The position numbers and the translations under genes were made by a program. This document shows positions 22,332 through 31,205 of a stretch of 64,000 bases of DNA, in pieces. Under the pieces are notes generated by a model. That model was not told the DNA's origin, made no database searches, and was given only the letters and a program-made list of their open reading frames with translations. Source of the DNA: Bosea sp. Tri-49. Lineage in GTDB: Bacteria; Pseudomonadota; Alphaproteobacteria; Rhizobiales; Beijerinckiaceae. The stretch covers positions 1-64,000 of the forward strand of contig NZ_CP017947.1 in the NCBI RefSeq assembly GCF_003952665.1, written 5' to 3'. Numbering within the stretch: the first letter of the stretch is position 1; every line of letters starts with the position of its first letter.

Positions 22332-23858
22332 TCATTTCATCGCAGCAATCAGGGCCGCCTCGAGCTGAGACTGCCAGAATGGCTTGGCAAGCATCACTAC
22401 GCCATCGCGGGAGGGCGCCTCCAATTCCGCATAACCGGAAGCGAGAATGATCCGAATGTCTGGCCAGCGTTCTGAAACCGCGTCAATCAGCTGAGTACCC
22501 GTCATATTGGGCATTGCGTGATCCGTGACGAGCACATCGACGGGGTCTCCTGTTTCGAGTTTCGCCAGTGCCTCCCTGCCCGAGTTCGCTTCCATCACCG
22601 CGTGACCCAGATCTTCAAGCAGAGCGACGGTATTCATGAGAATCAACGCATCGTCGTCGACGGCGAGAATGCGTAGCGCCCGTGTGTCATGATCCACAGC
22701 TGGCTCTGAAGATGTCACTTCAAGCGTGTGTTGCTCGGCCGTAGGCAGCCAAATCGTTGCGGTGGTACCCTCCCCAAGCGTGCTCGCAAGAGTCAGACGG
22801 CCGCCCAGTTGTTCGGCGGTTCCGGACACCATCGAAAGGCCGAGCCCAGTGCCTTTCCCGACACCCTTGGTCGTAAAAAACGGCTCAGACGCTTTCGCCA
22901 AGGTGTCTGGGTCCATCCCCAATCCCTTGTCGGCGACACTGATTTGAATGAAACCTGGGTGGGGAAGCCCAGCCTTCTTGCTGTCGCTGGCCGTTGCGTT
23001 CCTTGCTGAGATTGTGATTGAACCGCCCTCGGGCATCGCATCGCGCGCGTTTACGGCAAGATTGATGATGGCGAGTTCGAGTTGATGCGGGTCCGCCAGT
23101 GCATGCTTCAAACCAACACCGAACGAGTATTCGATCTCGATCGAAGGCCCCAATGAGCGGCTCAGCAAGTCCGTCATCCCGCCCATCAAGTGAAAGACAT
23201 CGACTGGCGCAGTCGCCAGATTCTGTTTGCGAGCAAAAGCTAGCATTCTTTGAGTGAGTGCAACGCCGCGTTCTGCGCCCGCCAAGGCATTCCTGATCAA
23301 AATTTCCCTGCGCTCAGGCGGTTGCGGCTTTCTGAGCAACTCAAGGCTCCCGATAATGGCATTGAGCAGATTATTGAAGTCATGCGCCACACCGCCGGTT
23401 AGCTGGCCCAGGGACTCCATCTTCTGGGATTGATAAAGGGCTTCCTTTGCCGCCTGCAAGTTCTCTTGGGCGATCTTTCGCTCGGTCAAATCCCGCGTGA
23501 TCTTGGCGTAAGCGAGCAGTTCGCCCGTGCGGGTATCGAACACCGGGTCTATAATGACGTGCGCCCAAAACGTTGTTCCGTCTTTGCGGACTCGCCAGCC
23601 TTCGTTTTCAAATCGCCCCTGAGTTCTGGCCGTTTCCAGCGCCCGAGCGGGAAGGCCGGTCGCTTTGTCGTTTTCTGTATAAAATCGCGAAAAATGCTGT
23701 CCTAGAATCTCACTCTCGCGGTATCCCTTAAAGCGTTCGGCACCGGGGTTCCAACTCGTTACGAACCCGCCGCTATCCAGCATGTAGATGGCGTAGTCGG
23801 TTATCGCGTCGATAAGGATGCGATACCTGTCATCCGCCAAGTCGTTTTTGAAGGTCAT
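22332..23858 (-). CDS. Hybrid histidine kinase (PAS-HisKA-HATPase-REC)
   Basis: 508 residues from ATG 23858, which has AGGA upstream; a longer frame to 24020 lacks support. PAS/PAC (YAIYMLDSGGFVTSWNPGAE ... LAYAKITRDLTERK), HisKA with GGVAHDFNNLLNAIIGSLEL (phospho-His in AHDFNN), HATPase (INLAVNARDAMPEGG, KGLGMD, GKGTGLGLSMV), and a C-terminal receiver (RILAVDDDALILMNTVALLE, phospho-acceptor Asp in VLVTDHAMPNMTG, K in MLAKPFW). Cytosolic sensor of the FixL/hybrid type with no partner gene adjacent. Confidence 0.9.
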   Translation of the reverse strand: MTFKNDLADDRYRILIDAITDYAIYMLDSGGFVTSWNPGAERFKGYRESEILGQHFSRFYTENDKATGLPARALETARTQGRFENEGWRVRKDGTTFWAHVIIDPVFDTRTGELLAYAKITRDLTERKIAQENLQAAKEALYQSQKMESLGQLTGGVAHDFNNLLNAIIGSLELLRKPQPPERREILIRNALAGAERGVALTQRMLAFARKQNLATAPVDVFHLMGGMTDLLSRSLGPSIEIEYSFGVGLKHALADPHQLELAIINLAVNARDAMPEGGSITISARNATASDSKKAGLPHPGFIQISVADKGLGMDPDTLAKASEPFFTTKGVGKGTGLGLSMVSGTAEQLGGRLTLASTLGEGTTATIWLPTAEQHTLEVTSSEPAVDHDTRALRILAVDDDALILMNTVALLEDLGHAVMEANSGREALAKLETGDPVDVLVTDHAMPNMTGTQLIDAVSERWPDIRIILASGYAELEAPSRDGVVMLAKPFWQSQLEAALIAAMK

Positions 23859-24142
23859 ATCCGGTTCCTGCGGTGACCTCCTATAACTGATATGCCGGTG
23901 CTCCGTTCCGACCTCAACCAAATGGGTCCCCGTGACGATCGCCGCACTACCACGACAATGACCCGCAGATGGAACCGGGCAAGGTAAGGTTTCGCACGTC
24001 TTGAACAGGACTTTGCTCAAGGTCCCGCGCAGTCCATCGTAGCTATGTCCGCTGCGTTATTGGATTGGGTAGCGATACCGACGCAAGGCTAGAAGTCGAC
24101 CTCGCCGCCGAGATCGAACGGGACATCGCCCTCTAGCAATGC

Positions 24143-25423
24143 TTAGTGAGCAAGGTTGTTCAGAGTTTCGGGCGCGCCATCGAAAGCGAAAGGATTGAGG
24201 AACTGTCGTCGCCAGAACAATTCTCTGTCGACGACGCTCAATGTCGCCTCGTCGCACACCGCCTGCCATTGCTCCTTGATGGTCGAGATCTGCGTTGCCG
24301 CGATCGCGGTCGCTTCCTCGCGAGACAAAAGGAAACTCGGCGCGGCATCCAGGCACATCGCGATCTGGCTGAAGCGTCGGTTGCCGTCGATCAACATGGC
24401 CTGGCTGGCTTCCCGACCGGTGCGGCCCTGCGGACAGATATCGTAGGCCGGCGTCAGCGACAGCGTGCTGCCATTCCAGAACGCAGCATGATTGCGCGCA
24501 TGGTCGTCGGTATTGCCGCACAGGATGTTGAACGTGAGGCGCGAGAACAACTCGCGCAATGTCGGCTTGGGATCGGTGAAGCGATGCCGGATGATCGTCG
24601 CTAGCTCTTGATAGCTGGCATAGCGCGCCATCATCTCGTCGAGGCCGAGAAGGGTGAGGGCCGAGACCATCGCGAGGCGCTCCCAGCCAGCGTTGATCTT
24701 GCGCCGATCGAAGCGCCGGATCAGAAGCACGTCCTTGCCTGCGACATGCGCGAGCCGGACCGGGGCCGTGTCGATGCCGACGAGCGCCGCCAGCCGCATT
24801 GCGATGAATTCCGCCTTCACGACGCTGTAGACGTCGGTCTGCGAAGAGAATTTGGCAATGTACTTCTCGTCACCGTCATCGATGAGAGCCTTCGGCCGTG
24901 CGCCGCCGATCGAGCTGCCGTGCAGCAGGGCGGCGTCCAGTTCCGGCGGGAGCGGCACACCTTCTTCCACCAGCCGCGCGGCGTTCAGCAATTCCTCCAA
25001 CGGCGCGGCGGACGCGGAGCGCGGCACATATCTCGAGGCCGATATCTGGAAGTCGAGCCCACCAACCTTGTCGGACCCTGAATCCAGCAGATAGATGAGC
25101 TCATCGAGATCGGCTGTGTCGGCTGCGCCCCCCTTTGCTCCCAATCGTCGATTGATGATGACGCGGCGGCCCCAGGCATCCGGCGCAGCATCACGCAGGC
25201 AATTGGGCATCGACAGTCCTGCCGGAAGCGGCAGGACGCCTGCGCGCAAGGGAAGCTCTGGTGCGTAGAGCGAGACCGCGTCTTCGCGGGCGAGATAGCT
25301 GCGGCCGTAGTTGAACAGGAAGTTGCTGCCCTCGCGGGCGAGGCGACCCGCGACCACAGGCTGCGTCTGTCCTGGCAACCAAGCCCAGACATACGCCTCC
25401 GCATAGCGCTGTTCAGAAGTCAT
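24143..25423 (-). CDS. hipA: HipA-family Ser/Thr kinase toxin
   Basis: 426 residues. N-terminal subdomain (VYVWAWLPG-type strand YVWAWLPGQTQPVVAGRLAR, FNYGRSYL), then the kinase fold: the P-loop-like GSSIGGARPKAL with the regulatory serine region, Lys in KYIAKFSS, VLLIRRFDR, catalytic loop NTDDHARNHA, and the metal-binding Asp in LTPAYDICP. Length and motifs fit HipA, which phosphorylates glutamyl-tRNA synthetase or related targets. Its start overlaps the end of the antitoxin gene by 11 bp. Confidence 0.92.
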   Translation of the reverse strand: MTSEQRYAEAYVWAWLPGQTQPVVAGRLAREGSNFLFNYGRSYLAREDAVSLYAPELPLRAGVLPLPAGLSMPNCLRDAAPDAWGRRVIINRRLGAKGGAADTADLDELIYLLDSGSDKVGGLDFQISASRYVPRSASAAPLEELLNAARLVEEGVPLPPELDAALLHGSSIGGARPKALIDDGDEKYIAKFSSQTDVYSVVKAEFIAMRLAALVGIDTAPVRLAHVAGKDVLLIRRFDRRKINAGWERLAMVSALTLLGLDEMMARYASYQELATIIRHRFTDPKPTLRELFSRLTFNILCGNTDDHARNHAAFWNGSTLSLTPAYDICPQGRTGREASQAMLIDGNRRFSQIAMCLDAAPSFLLSREEATAIAATQISTIKEQWQAVCDEATLSVVDRELFWRRQFLNPFAFDGAPETLNNLAH

Positions 25424-25748
25424 CCTTCACCTTTCCCGAGGGGCGTACTGATTTGGGCAGCAAGGCGAGCATGGCATTGTTCGCGGACAGATGAGCTGCC
25501 ATCGTCGGTTGATCGGCATCGAACAGGCGCACCCCGATAATGGCGGCGATCTCGAATACCGCGCCGATTGCGGAGCCGGGGTCGCCGCGCTCGATTCTCT
25601 GAACGAGACCGCGTGAGATCCCCGCGCGGTCAGCGAGCTCCTGGGTGGTCAGCTTCCGCTCGATCCGCGCGCGCCGGATCATCTGGGCCAGCAGCTTCAG
25701 TGCGTCGTGGCTGTAGGAGGAATAGGCCCTTGTTACTGGCTTTGCCAT
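25413..25748 (-). CDS. hipB: HipB-type XRE antitoxin
   Basis: 111 residues. HTH at 20-75: LAQMIRRARIERKLTTQELA, DRAGISRGLVQRIERGDPGS. The C-terminal tail is basic and flexible, as in HipB proteins that are degraded to free HipA. It precedes hipA with an 11-bp overlap, indicating coupled translation; it would repress its own promoter through the repeats just upstream. Confidence 0.9.
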   Translation of the reverse strand: MAKPVTRAYSSYSHDALKLLAQMIRRARIERKLTTQELADRAGISRGLVQRIERGDPGSAIGAVFEIAAIIGVRLFDADQPTMAAHLSANNAMLALLPKSVRPSGKVKDDF

Positions 25749-25752
25749 TGAT

Positions 25753-25868
25753 CTGGTCCATAAACAGCCCGCGAATTAATTTCACGGCCCGTTAATGGCT
25801 CATTAGGCGAGCCGTCGACTGTAAACAACCCATGTTATGCGAATTGGTTCATAAATAGCCCATATATC
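25753..25868. promoter_or_regulatory. Putative HipB operator: spaced direct repeats
   Basis: TGGTCCATAAACAGCCC and TGGTTCATAAATAGCCC are near-identical 17-mers about 90 bp apart, at the two ends of an AT-rich region directly upstream of hipB. Between them lie ATTAATTTCACGG, TTAATGGCTCATTAGG (a dyad) and GTAAACAACCCATG. The spacing and palindromic core suit cooperative binding by a dimeric repressor. Confidence 0.5.
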
Positions 25869-25989
25869 ACTTATATGGTCTAATAATGGATCATCGTTAG
25901 GTGCGGGGTGCGAAAAGGTTCACCTCGTACACGGAAGGTCGGGGATACAGCCCCGCCTCCTTGTCTGCCGCGAGGTGGAGCTCATAGAC

Positions 25990-26745
25990 TAGAAGGCCCA
26001 AAGGAAGCCACCTGGGCTCGCCAGCGCCGGGCTAACCGCGGCGCGCTGCCGCCGCATCTGCCGCGGATCGAGATGATAGTGGACATCGAGAGCGACACTT
26101 GTCCTTGCTGTTCCGGCAAGCTCCATCGCATCGGCGAGGATGTAAGCCGAGCGCAACGACATCGTGCCCGGCCAGTTCCGTGTGCTCGTGCTGCGCCGCC
26201 CGAAATATGCCTGCCGGTCCTGCGAGGACGTCGTGTCCGGCCCCGGCGCGGTTGATCGAGGGCGGGATCGCGACCGAGGCGACAGTCGCCCATCTGCTGG
26301 TCTCGAAATACGCCGATCATCTGCCGCTGTATCGTCAGGCTCAGATCTATGCGCGCCAGCGCGTCGTACTCGATCGCTCGACGCTGGCCGACTGGGTCGG
26401 GCGCGCCGCCTTCCTGTTGCGGCCCGTGCATGAACGGATGCTGGCGGCGCTGAAGAGCTCGTCCAAGCTGTTCGCGGACGAGCCCACAGCGGCCTGCGCT
26501 CGATCCCGGCCAGGGCCGGACGAAGGCGGGCCAGCTCTGGGCTCTTGCCCGAGAAACCGGCCCGGGGGCGGCGCCGGATCCACCCGGCGTCGTCTGTGTC
26601 TATGCTCCCCACTGCAAGGCGGAACGGCCGATCGCTCAACTCGCCGGCTTCCGCGGCATCCTCCAGGTCGAGGCTACTGCGGCTACAAGGTGTTGGCCGA
26701 ACGCGGCGAGGTTCGCCTGGCCCTATCTGACCCTGTGCCGGCAGA
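25990..26745 (+). mobile_element. IS66-family transposase remnant with several frameshifts
   Basis: Pieces in all three plus frames: HLPRIEMIVDIESDTCPCCS, GKLHRIGEDVS; then FRVLVLRRPKYACRSCEDVV; ARLIEGGIATEATVAHLLVS, KYADHLPLYRQAQIYARQRV, VLDRSTLADWVGRAAFLLRP; KLFADE, GQLWALAR-like and GGYKVLAERGEVRLA. These are the zinc-binding and DDE regions of IS66 TnpC. The C-terminal third and the accessory ORFs are absent, and no terminal repeats were found. Confidence 0.8.
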
Positions 26746-26952
26746 GTTCATAGCTGGGACCACTCTCCAGCGATTTCGGACGCCCCTGGAGCGGTGGTAC
26801 GTCCACATGCCCCAACGCGCAATTTTGGCCCGTTGCGGACGTTCGGTATGTCCGCTTCCGGATGGTCCCAGTTTGGCGCGGGCAGGACCAGCGCGCCGGC
26901 AATTTTTCACGCTGCGGTTACGCTGCTCCAGTTCGCTCCCAGGTGATGGAAC
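26746..26952. other. Short non-coding stretch after the IS66 remnant
   Basis: About 200 bp with GGACGTTCGG / CCGCTTCCGG-like short dyads and no supported frame; it separates the mobile debris from the secretion operon and may contain that operon's terminator. Confidence 0.4.
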
Positions 26953-28302
26953 TCAGCGCTCCAGGAACATCCGGCTCGCATGGTCGGTGAACGGCTTGGT
27001 CAGGAACGAGAGCGCCTTGCGCTCTTCGGTGGTGATCATCACCTCGACCGGCATTCCCGGCAGGAGCTTGCGGTCGCCGAGCACGGCGATATCCCCTTCG
27101 ATCTGGACCTCGCACGTATAGTAGTTTTGGCCGGTTGCGGCGTCCTTGGTGGTGGCCGGCGAGACATGGCTGACCCTGCCGGGGATTTCGGGCGTCGTGT
27201 TGCGGTTGAAGGCTGAGAAGCGCAGGCGCGCGGCTTGACCGGGTTTGACCTGGTCGATGTCGGCGGGCGCGATACGCACCTCGATCGTCAATTTCGTCCC
27301 GGTGGGAACGATGGTGGCGAGCCGCGCCGCCGGGGTGATGACGCCGCCGATGGTGAAGATCGTCATTTCGTTGACCGTCCCTGCGATCGGGGATCGGATC
27401 TCGGTGCGCGACAGCCGGTCTTCGCCGGCGACGCGGCGGTCCTGCAACTCCGACAGCTTGGCTTCGACCAGACGCAGTTCGCGCTGCGCCTCCGTCCGCG
27501 CGGTGTCGTTGATGGAGATGATCTGCAGCCGGGTTTCGCTGATGCGAAGCTTGGCACGCGCGAGCGTCGCCTCGATCTCGCCGCGCTCGCCGAGCAGCCG
27601 CGCCCATTCCCGGTTGATGTTGAAGACCTTGGAGCCGTCGATATAGCCCTTCTGGAAGAGCCCGAGAAATTTCGTACGCTCCATCTCGACGAGCCTGAGC
27701 TCCTCGGATTTGGCGACCTGGCGCGCTTGCAGCCCCTTGATCTCCTCTCCTAACTGGACGATGCCGATCTCGAGCTGCTCCTTGCGGCTTTCCCGATTGG
27801 TTCGGTTGCCCTCGAACAAACGCGTCTCACCCTTGATGATCTCGGCGGCCTCCTCGGAAAAGGCAGCGAGATCGGAAGGGAAAGCGACCTTGTCGAAACC
27901 GTCACGCTCGGCGACCAGCCTGGCGCCGCGGGCAAGATGCTCCGCCAACTGGGAGCGGACAATCGACAGCTCCGCACGGGTCTGGACGTCCTCGAGCTGG
28001 AACAGAACCTGGCCCTCGCTAACGTTGTCGCCCTGCCTGACCGCGATCGACCGGATGATGCCGCCGTCGCGATGCTGTACCTCCTTGAGGTTCTGGTCGA
28101 CCTTGACCATTCCCTGGCCGAGAACCGCGCCATTGAGATTGGCCGAGACGGCCCAACCACCGAATCCGAACACGAGCAGCAATGCCAGCGCCATGCCGGA
28201 GGCAATGTGCGCACCGAGGCCGAAATCGGCCCGCCGTTCAGCCGCGCTGGCGCCCTTCTGTGCCTTGGCGAAGAGCTTGGCGTCGAAATTTTGGGCATTC
28301 AT
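26953..28302 (-). CDS. Type I secretion membrane fusion protein (HlyD family)
   Basis: 449 residues from ATG 28302 (GGGAGG upstream). One N-terminal membrane span (GMALALLLVFGFGGWAVSA), biotinyl-lipoyl half-motif (GAVLGQGMVKVDQNLKEVQH, RDGGIIRSIAVRQGDNVSEG), long coiled coils (~100-280), second lipoyl half (RLSRTEIRSPIAGTVNEMTI) and the beta-barrel (KPGQAARLRFSAFNRNTTPE, VMITTEERKALSFLTKPFTD). It bridges the inner-membrane ABC exporter to a TolC-type channel. Last gene of the operon 33084-26953; no tolC is present, so a shared channel encoded elsewhere must serve. Confidence 0.93.
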   Translation of the reverse strand: MNAQNFDAKLFAKAQKGASAAERRADFGLGAHIASGMALALLLVFGFGGWAVSANLNGAVLGQGMVKVDQNLKEVQHRDGGIIRSIAVRQGDNVSEGQVLFQLEDVQTRAELSIVRSQLAEHLARGARLVAERDGFDKVAFPSDLAAFSEEAAEIIKGETRLFEGNRTNRESRKEQLEIGIVQLGEEIKGLQARQVAKSEELRLVEMERTKFLGLFQKGYIDGSKVFNINREWARLLGERGEIEATLARAKLRISETRLQIISINDTARTEAQRELRLVEAKLSELQDRRVAGEDRLSRTEIRSPIAGTVNEMTIFTIGGVITPAARLATIVPTGTKLTIEVRIAPADIDQVKPGQAARLRFSAFNRNTTPEIPGRVSHVSPATTKDAATGQNYYTCEVQIEGDIAVLGDRKLLPGMPVEVMITTEERKALSFLTKPFTDHASRMFLER

Positions 28303-28352
28303 GACACGAACCCTCCCGGCGCCATAGCGAGCGGCGACCACACCACGCTAGA

Positions 28353-31205
28353 TCAGTAGTAATACAATTTGTGAGCACCATAGATTTCGATCGAGAAGTC
28401 CTTTTCGTCCTGCTGCGCGACGAAGACATCGACAAAGGTCCTGTCGTCCTCCCCGACCTTTTCGATGCGGAAGCGGAACGGGCGTCGGTCCTCGTCGGTG
28501 CCGTTGTAGGTTTCGTTGAACGGGTCGATCTCGGTTCCGCCGGCCTCGGCGTCGGAATGGACCTGGTATTGCTTGACGATGATGCGGTCGCCCTCCTCGA
28601 GATCGAGGATCTGGTGGATCAGGTCGTTGTCGGCGGAGGCGGGCACGTCGAATTCGAACCGGTCCTCGCCCTCGCCACCCGTCACCGTCGCGCCCTTCGC
28701 CCCCACGATGAAGTGATCGTTTCCCTTGCCGCCGATCAACGCTTCGAAATCGAGAACCGTGTCCTCCCCGATCTCAATGCCCACGGCCTTGTTCTCCGTC
28801 AGGTCGACGGTTACGCCATCGCTCGTCTGGGACAGATCGAGGGTGTCATGCCCCTCATCGCCATCGAGGCAATCGTCGTGCTGATCTGGTGAGGAAATAA
28901 CGACATCGTCGCCCGATCCAGCCCTTACTGTATCGCAGCCCTCTCCTCCGTCGAGCCTGTCGTTCCCCTTCCCGCCCTCGACGACGTCATCGCCTTTCCC
29001 TGCGCGGACAACGTCGTCGCCATCGCCGCCATCGACCTCGTCGTCGCCTTCCCCGGCTTTGACGACATCGTCCCCGTCCCCTGCATCGATCTCGTCGTCG
29101 CCTTGCCCAGCATCGATGACATCATCGCCATCGCCGCCCTCGACCTCGTCGTCGCCTTGCCCGGCATCCATGACATCATCACCATCGCCGCCCTCGACCT
29201 CGTCGTCGCCTTCCCCGGCATCGATGACATCATCGCCATCGCCGCCTTCGACCTCGTCGTCGCCTTCCCCGGCTTTGACGACATCGTCCCCGTCCCCTGC
29301 GTCGATCTCGTCGTCGCCTTGTCCGGCATCGATGATATCATCGCCATCGCCACCCTCGACCTCGTCGTCGCCGGCGCCGGCGAGCAAGGTGTCGTTCCCT
29401 TCGCCGCCATCGGCGCGGTCGTCGCCCTCACCGACATCGACGAGGTCGTCGCCTCGGCGACCGACGAGAACGTCGTTACCGGACCCGCCCGAAAGCGTGT
29501 CGTCACCGTCGCCCCCGTCCAGACGATCGTCCCCCGCCTCGCCGAAGAGGGTGTCGTCGCCGTCCTCGCCGAACAGAAGGTCGGCTCCTGCTCCCGCCTT
29601 CGCGACGTCGTCGCCCCCGCCGAGCCGCACGACATCGCGTCCGGCGCCGAGCTGAACCAGTTCGACGCCGGCGCCGCCGAGTACCGTATTATTGCCACCG
29701 GCGGCACTGACGCGGTTCAGGCCGTTCCCGACCGAGATGACGTTATCGCCCGATCCGCCATCGATCTCGCTGTCGCCATCGCTGGTCGCGATGATGTCGT
29801 CGCCGGGACCGCCCGAGATGACGTTGTCGCCAGGGCCGCTGCGGATATGGTCGTTGCCCGGACCGCCATGCAGCTCGTTGTCGCCGGCCCCGCCGTCGAT
29901 CGCATCGTCGCCGGCTTCGCCGAGGATCGTGTCGTCGCCGTCGCCGCCCGAGAGCTCGTCGTTCCCCAGGCCGCCGACGAGAAGATCGTCGCCAGCTTCG
30001 CCGAACAGGCGGTCGTCGCCGTCCTCGCCATAGAGGCGGTCATTGCCGGCGCCACCGAAAAGGACGTCCATGCCGGTGCCGCCATAGACGACGTCGTTAC
30101 CGGTGCCGGCATAGACGATATCGTTGCCGGCACCCACTATGATGTGGTCGTCGCCCGCGCCGCCGTGCAGGATATCGTTGCCGGCCCGCGCATCGACCGT
30201 GTCGTTCCCATCGCCGGCCCTGATCAGGTCGGCGCAATCTGTGCCGGTGAGCACGTCGTCGCCGGCGGTGCCGTCCAGCTCCAGGATTTCGACTACCCGG
30301 AGCATCGCGACCTGCGAGACGGTCGCGGTGCCATCGGTCACGCCGTAGCTCACGAAGACGGGGCCGTAGTATCCGGCGGCCGGCCTATATTGCCAGCCGC
30401 CCTCGGTCAGCTCGATCGTGCCCGACGACACCTGCAGGTTGCGGACCGTCAGCGGATCGGCGTCGGCATCCGACGCGCCCACCAGCAAGCCCGCCGCTGT
30501 CAGCAGCAACGTCTGACAGGCACCGATCTCGCCAAGCTGGACCGATCTCGCCAGGCGCGGGGATCGGTTACGCGCCGTCGGATCCTGCGGTCCAACCGGA
30601 TCGGGATCGGGCCGGTCGGGAGGATCATACGGTTTGGGAACGACGATCACCGGGTTGAAAGGCGCCACGACGACCGGCAGCCGCGCGCCGCCCCCCTCGA
30701 TCGGGACAAGATGGGGGCTGCTCGACACGCTCGCGCCACCGATCGTCTGCGAGCCCTCCGCGGTAAAACGGTTGTCGTTGCTGACCCGGTCCACGCCGAA
30801 TTCGATGGTTTCCCGCACGAAGGGCTGCAGGGGTAGCTGCTCATAGTCGATCGGCGGCGAGTCGATGCCAAGGAAATCCGCCAGCCCCGGCACCGGATCG
30901 CTCGCCGCGCCCGAGCCGAGTTCGTGGTCGCTCTTGTCGTTGGAAAACGAACCGGTTTCGTCCGGATCGCTCTGGGGCGCCGCCTCGCCGACTGGCAGTG
31001 GCGTGGCCGCACTGTCAACCGGGCCTGGTTCCGGTTCGGCCTGCGTCGAGGTCAGCGAGCGCAGATAGGCGGCGACCGCCAGAACGATCACCGCGAGAGC
31101 GGCCGGCCAGCGTGACGGCGCGGGCTCTTCCTGCGCCTTCCGGTAGATTTCCTCGGCTGAGGGTGCGGAGTGCTGAGTGGGCTTGAGCGCCTTAACCTCG
31201 ATCAT
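28353..31205 (-). CDS. RTX protein with N-terminal membrane anchor and cadherin-like domain
   Basis: 950 residues. A cytosolic head (KALKPTQHSAPSAEEIYRKA) is followed by one membrane span (WPAALAVIVLAVAAYLRSL), a disordered linker, a cadherin/Ig-like domain (~215-310: GVTDGTATVSQVAMLRVVEI) and about 50 glycine/aspartate nonapeptides (GGxGxDxxx, ~320-800). A C-terminal domain follows: DRFEFDVPASADNDLIHQIL and ends FSIEIYGAHKLYYY. That tail resembles the end of the peroxidase protein (FRIELKGSHNLTASNFVL), so both may be read by the same exporter. Many repeats use an acidic form (GEGDDEVEGGDGDDV). The start overlaps the exporter stop by ATGA, proving one operon. A membrane span on an RTX protein is unusual. 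Confidence 0.85.
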   Translation of the reverse strand: MIEVKALKPTQHSAPSAEEIYRKAQEEPAPSRWPAALAVIVLAVAAYLRSLTSTQAEPEPGPVDSAATPLPVGEAAPQSDPDETGSFSNDKSDHELGSGAASDPVPGLADFLGIDSPPIDYEQLPLQPFVRETIEFGVDRVSNDNRFTAEGSQTIGGASVSSSPHLVPIEGGGARLPVVVAPFNPVIVVPKPYDPPDRPDPDPVGPQDPTARNRSPRLARSVQLGEIGACQTLLLTAAGLLVGASDADADPLTVRNLQVSSGTIELTEGGWQYRPAAGYYGPVFVSYGVTDGTATVSQVAMLRVVEILELDGTAGDDVLTGTDCADLIRAGDGNDTVDARAGNDILHGGAGDDHIIVGAGNDIVYAGTGNDVVYGGTGMDVLFGGAGNDRLYGEDGDDRLFGEAGDDLLVGGLGNDELSGGDGDDTILGEAGDDAIDGGAGDNELHGGPGNDHIRSGPGDNVISGGPGDDIIATSDGDSEIDGGSGDNVISVGNGLNRVSAAGGNNTVLGGAGVELVQLGAGRDVVRLGGGDDVAKAGAGADLLFGEDGDDTLFGEAGDDRLDGGDGDDTLSGGSGNDVLVGRRGDDLVDVGEGDDRADGGEGNDTLLAGAGDDEVEGGDGDDIIDAGQGDDEIDAGDGDDVVKAGEGDDEVEGGDGDDVIDAGEGDDEVEGGDGDDVMDAGQGDDEVEGGDGDDVIDAGQGDDEIDAGDGDDVVKAGEGDDEVDGGDGDDVVRAGKGDDVVEGGKGNDRLDGGEGCDTVRAGSGDDVVISSPDQHDDCLDGDEGHDTLDLSQTSDGVTVDLTENKAVGIEIGEDTVLDFEALIGGKGNDHFIVGAKGATVTGGEGEDRFEFDVPASADNDLIHQILDLEEGDRIIVKQYQVHSDAEAGGTEIDPFNETYNGTDEDRRPFRFRIEKVGEDDRTFVDVFVAQQDEKDFSIEIYGAHKLYYY
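29035..29345. repeat. Near-identical in-gene DNA repeats encoding acidic RTX motifs
   Basis: A period of about 54 bp (18 residues, two nonapeptides) is repeated roughly six times with few changes, for example the block encoding GDDEVEGGDGDDV. DNA identity is much higher than among the other RTX repeats of this gene, pointing to recent expansion or homogenisation. Confidence 0.7.

Noticed and set aside
28371..30836. Long open frames on the plus strand across the RTX genes, such as 29103-30836 and 31406-33175
   Set aside because: They are antisense shadows of GC-rich repeat-coding genes with Val/Ala/Asp-rich products, no ribosome sites and no recognisable domains.
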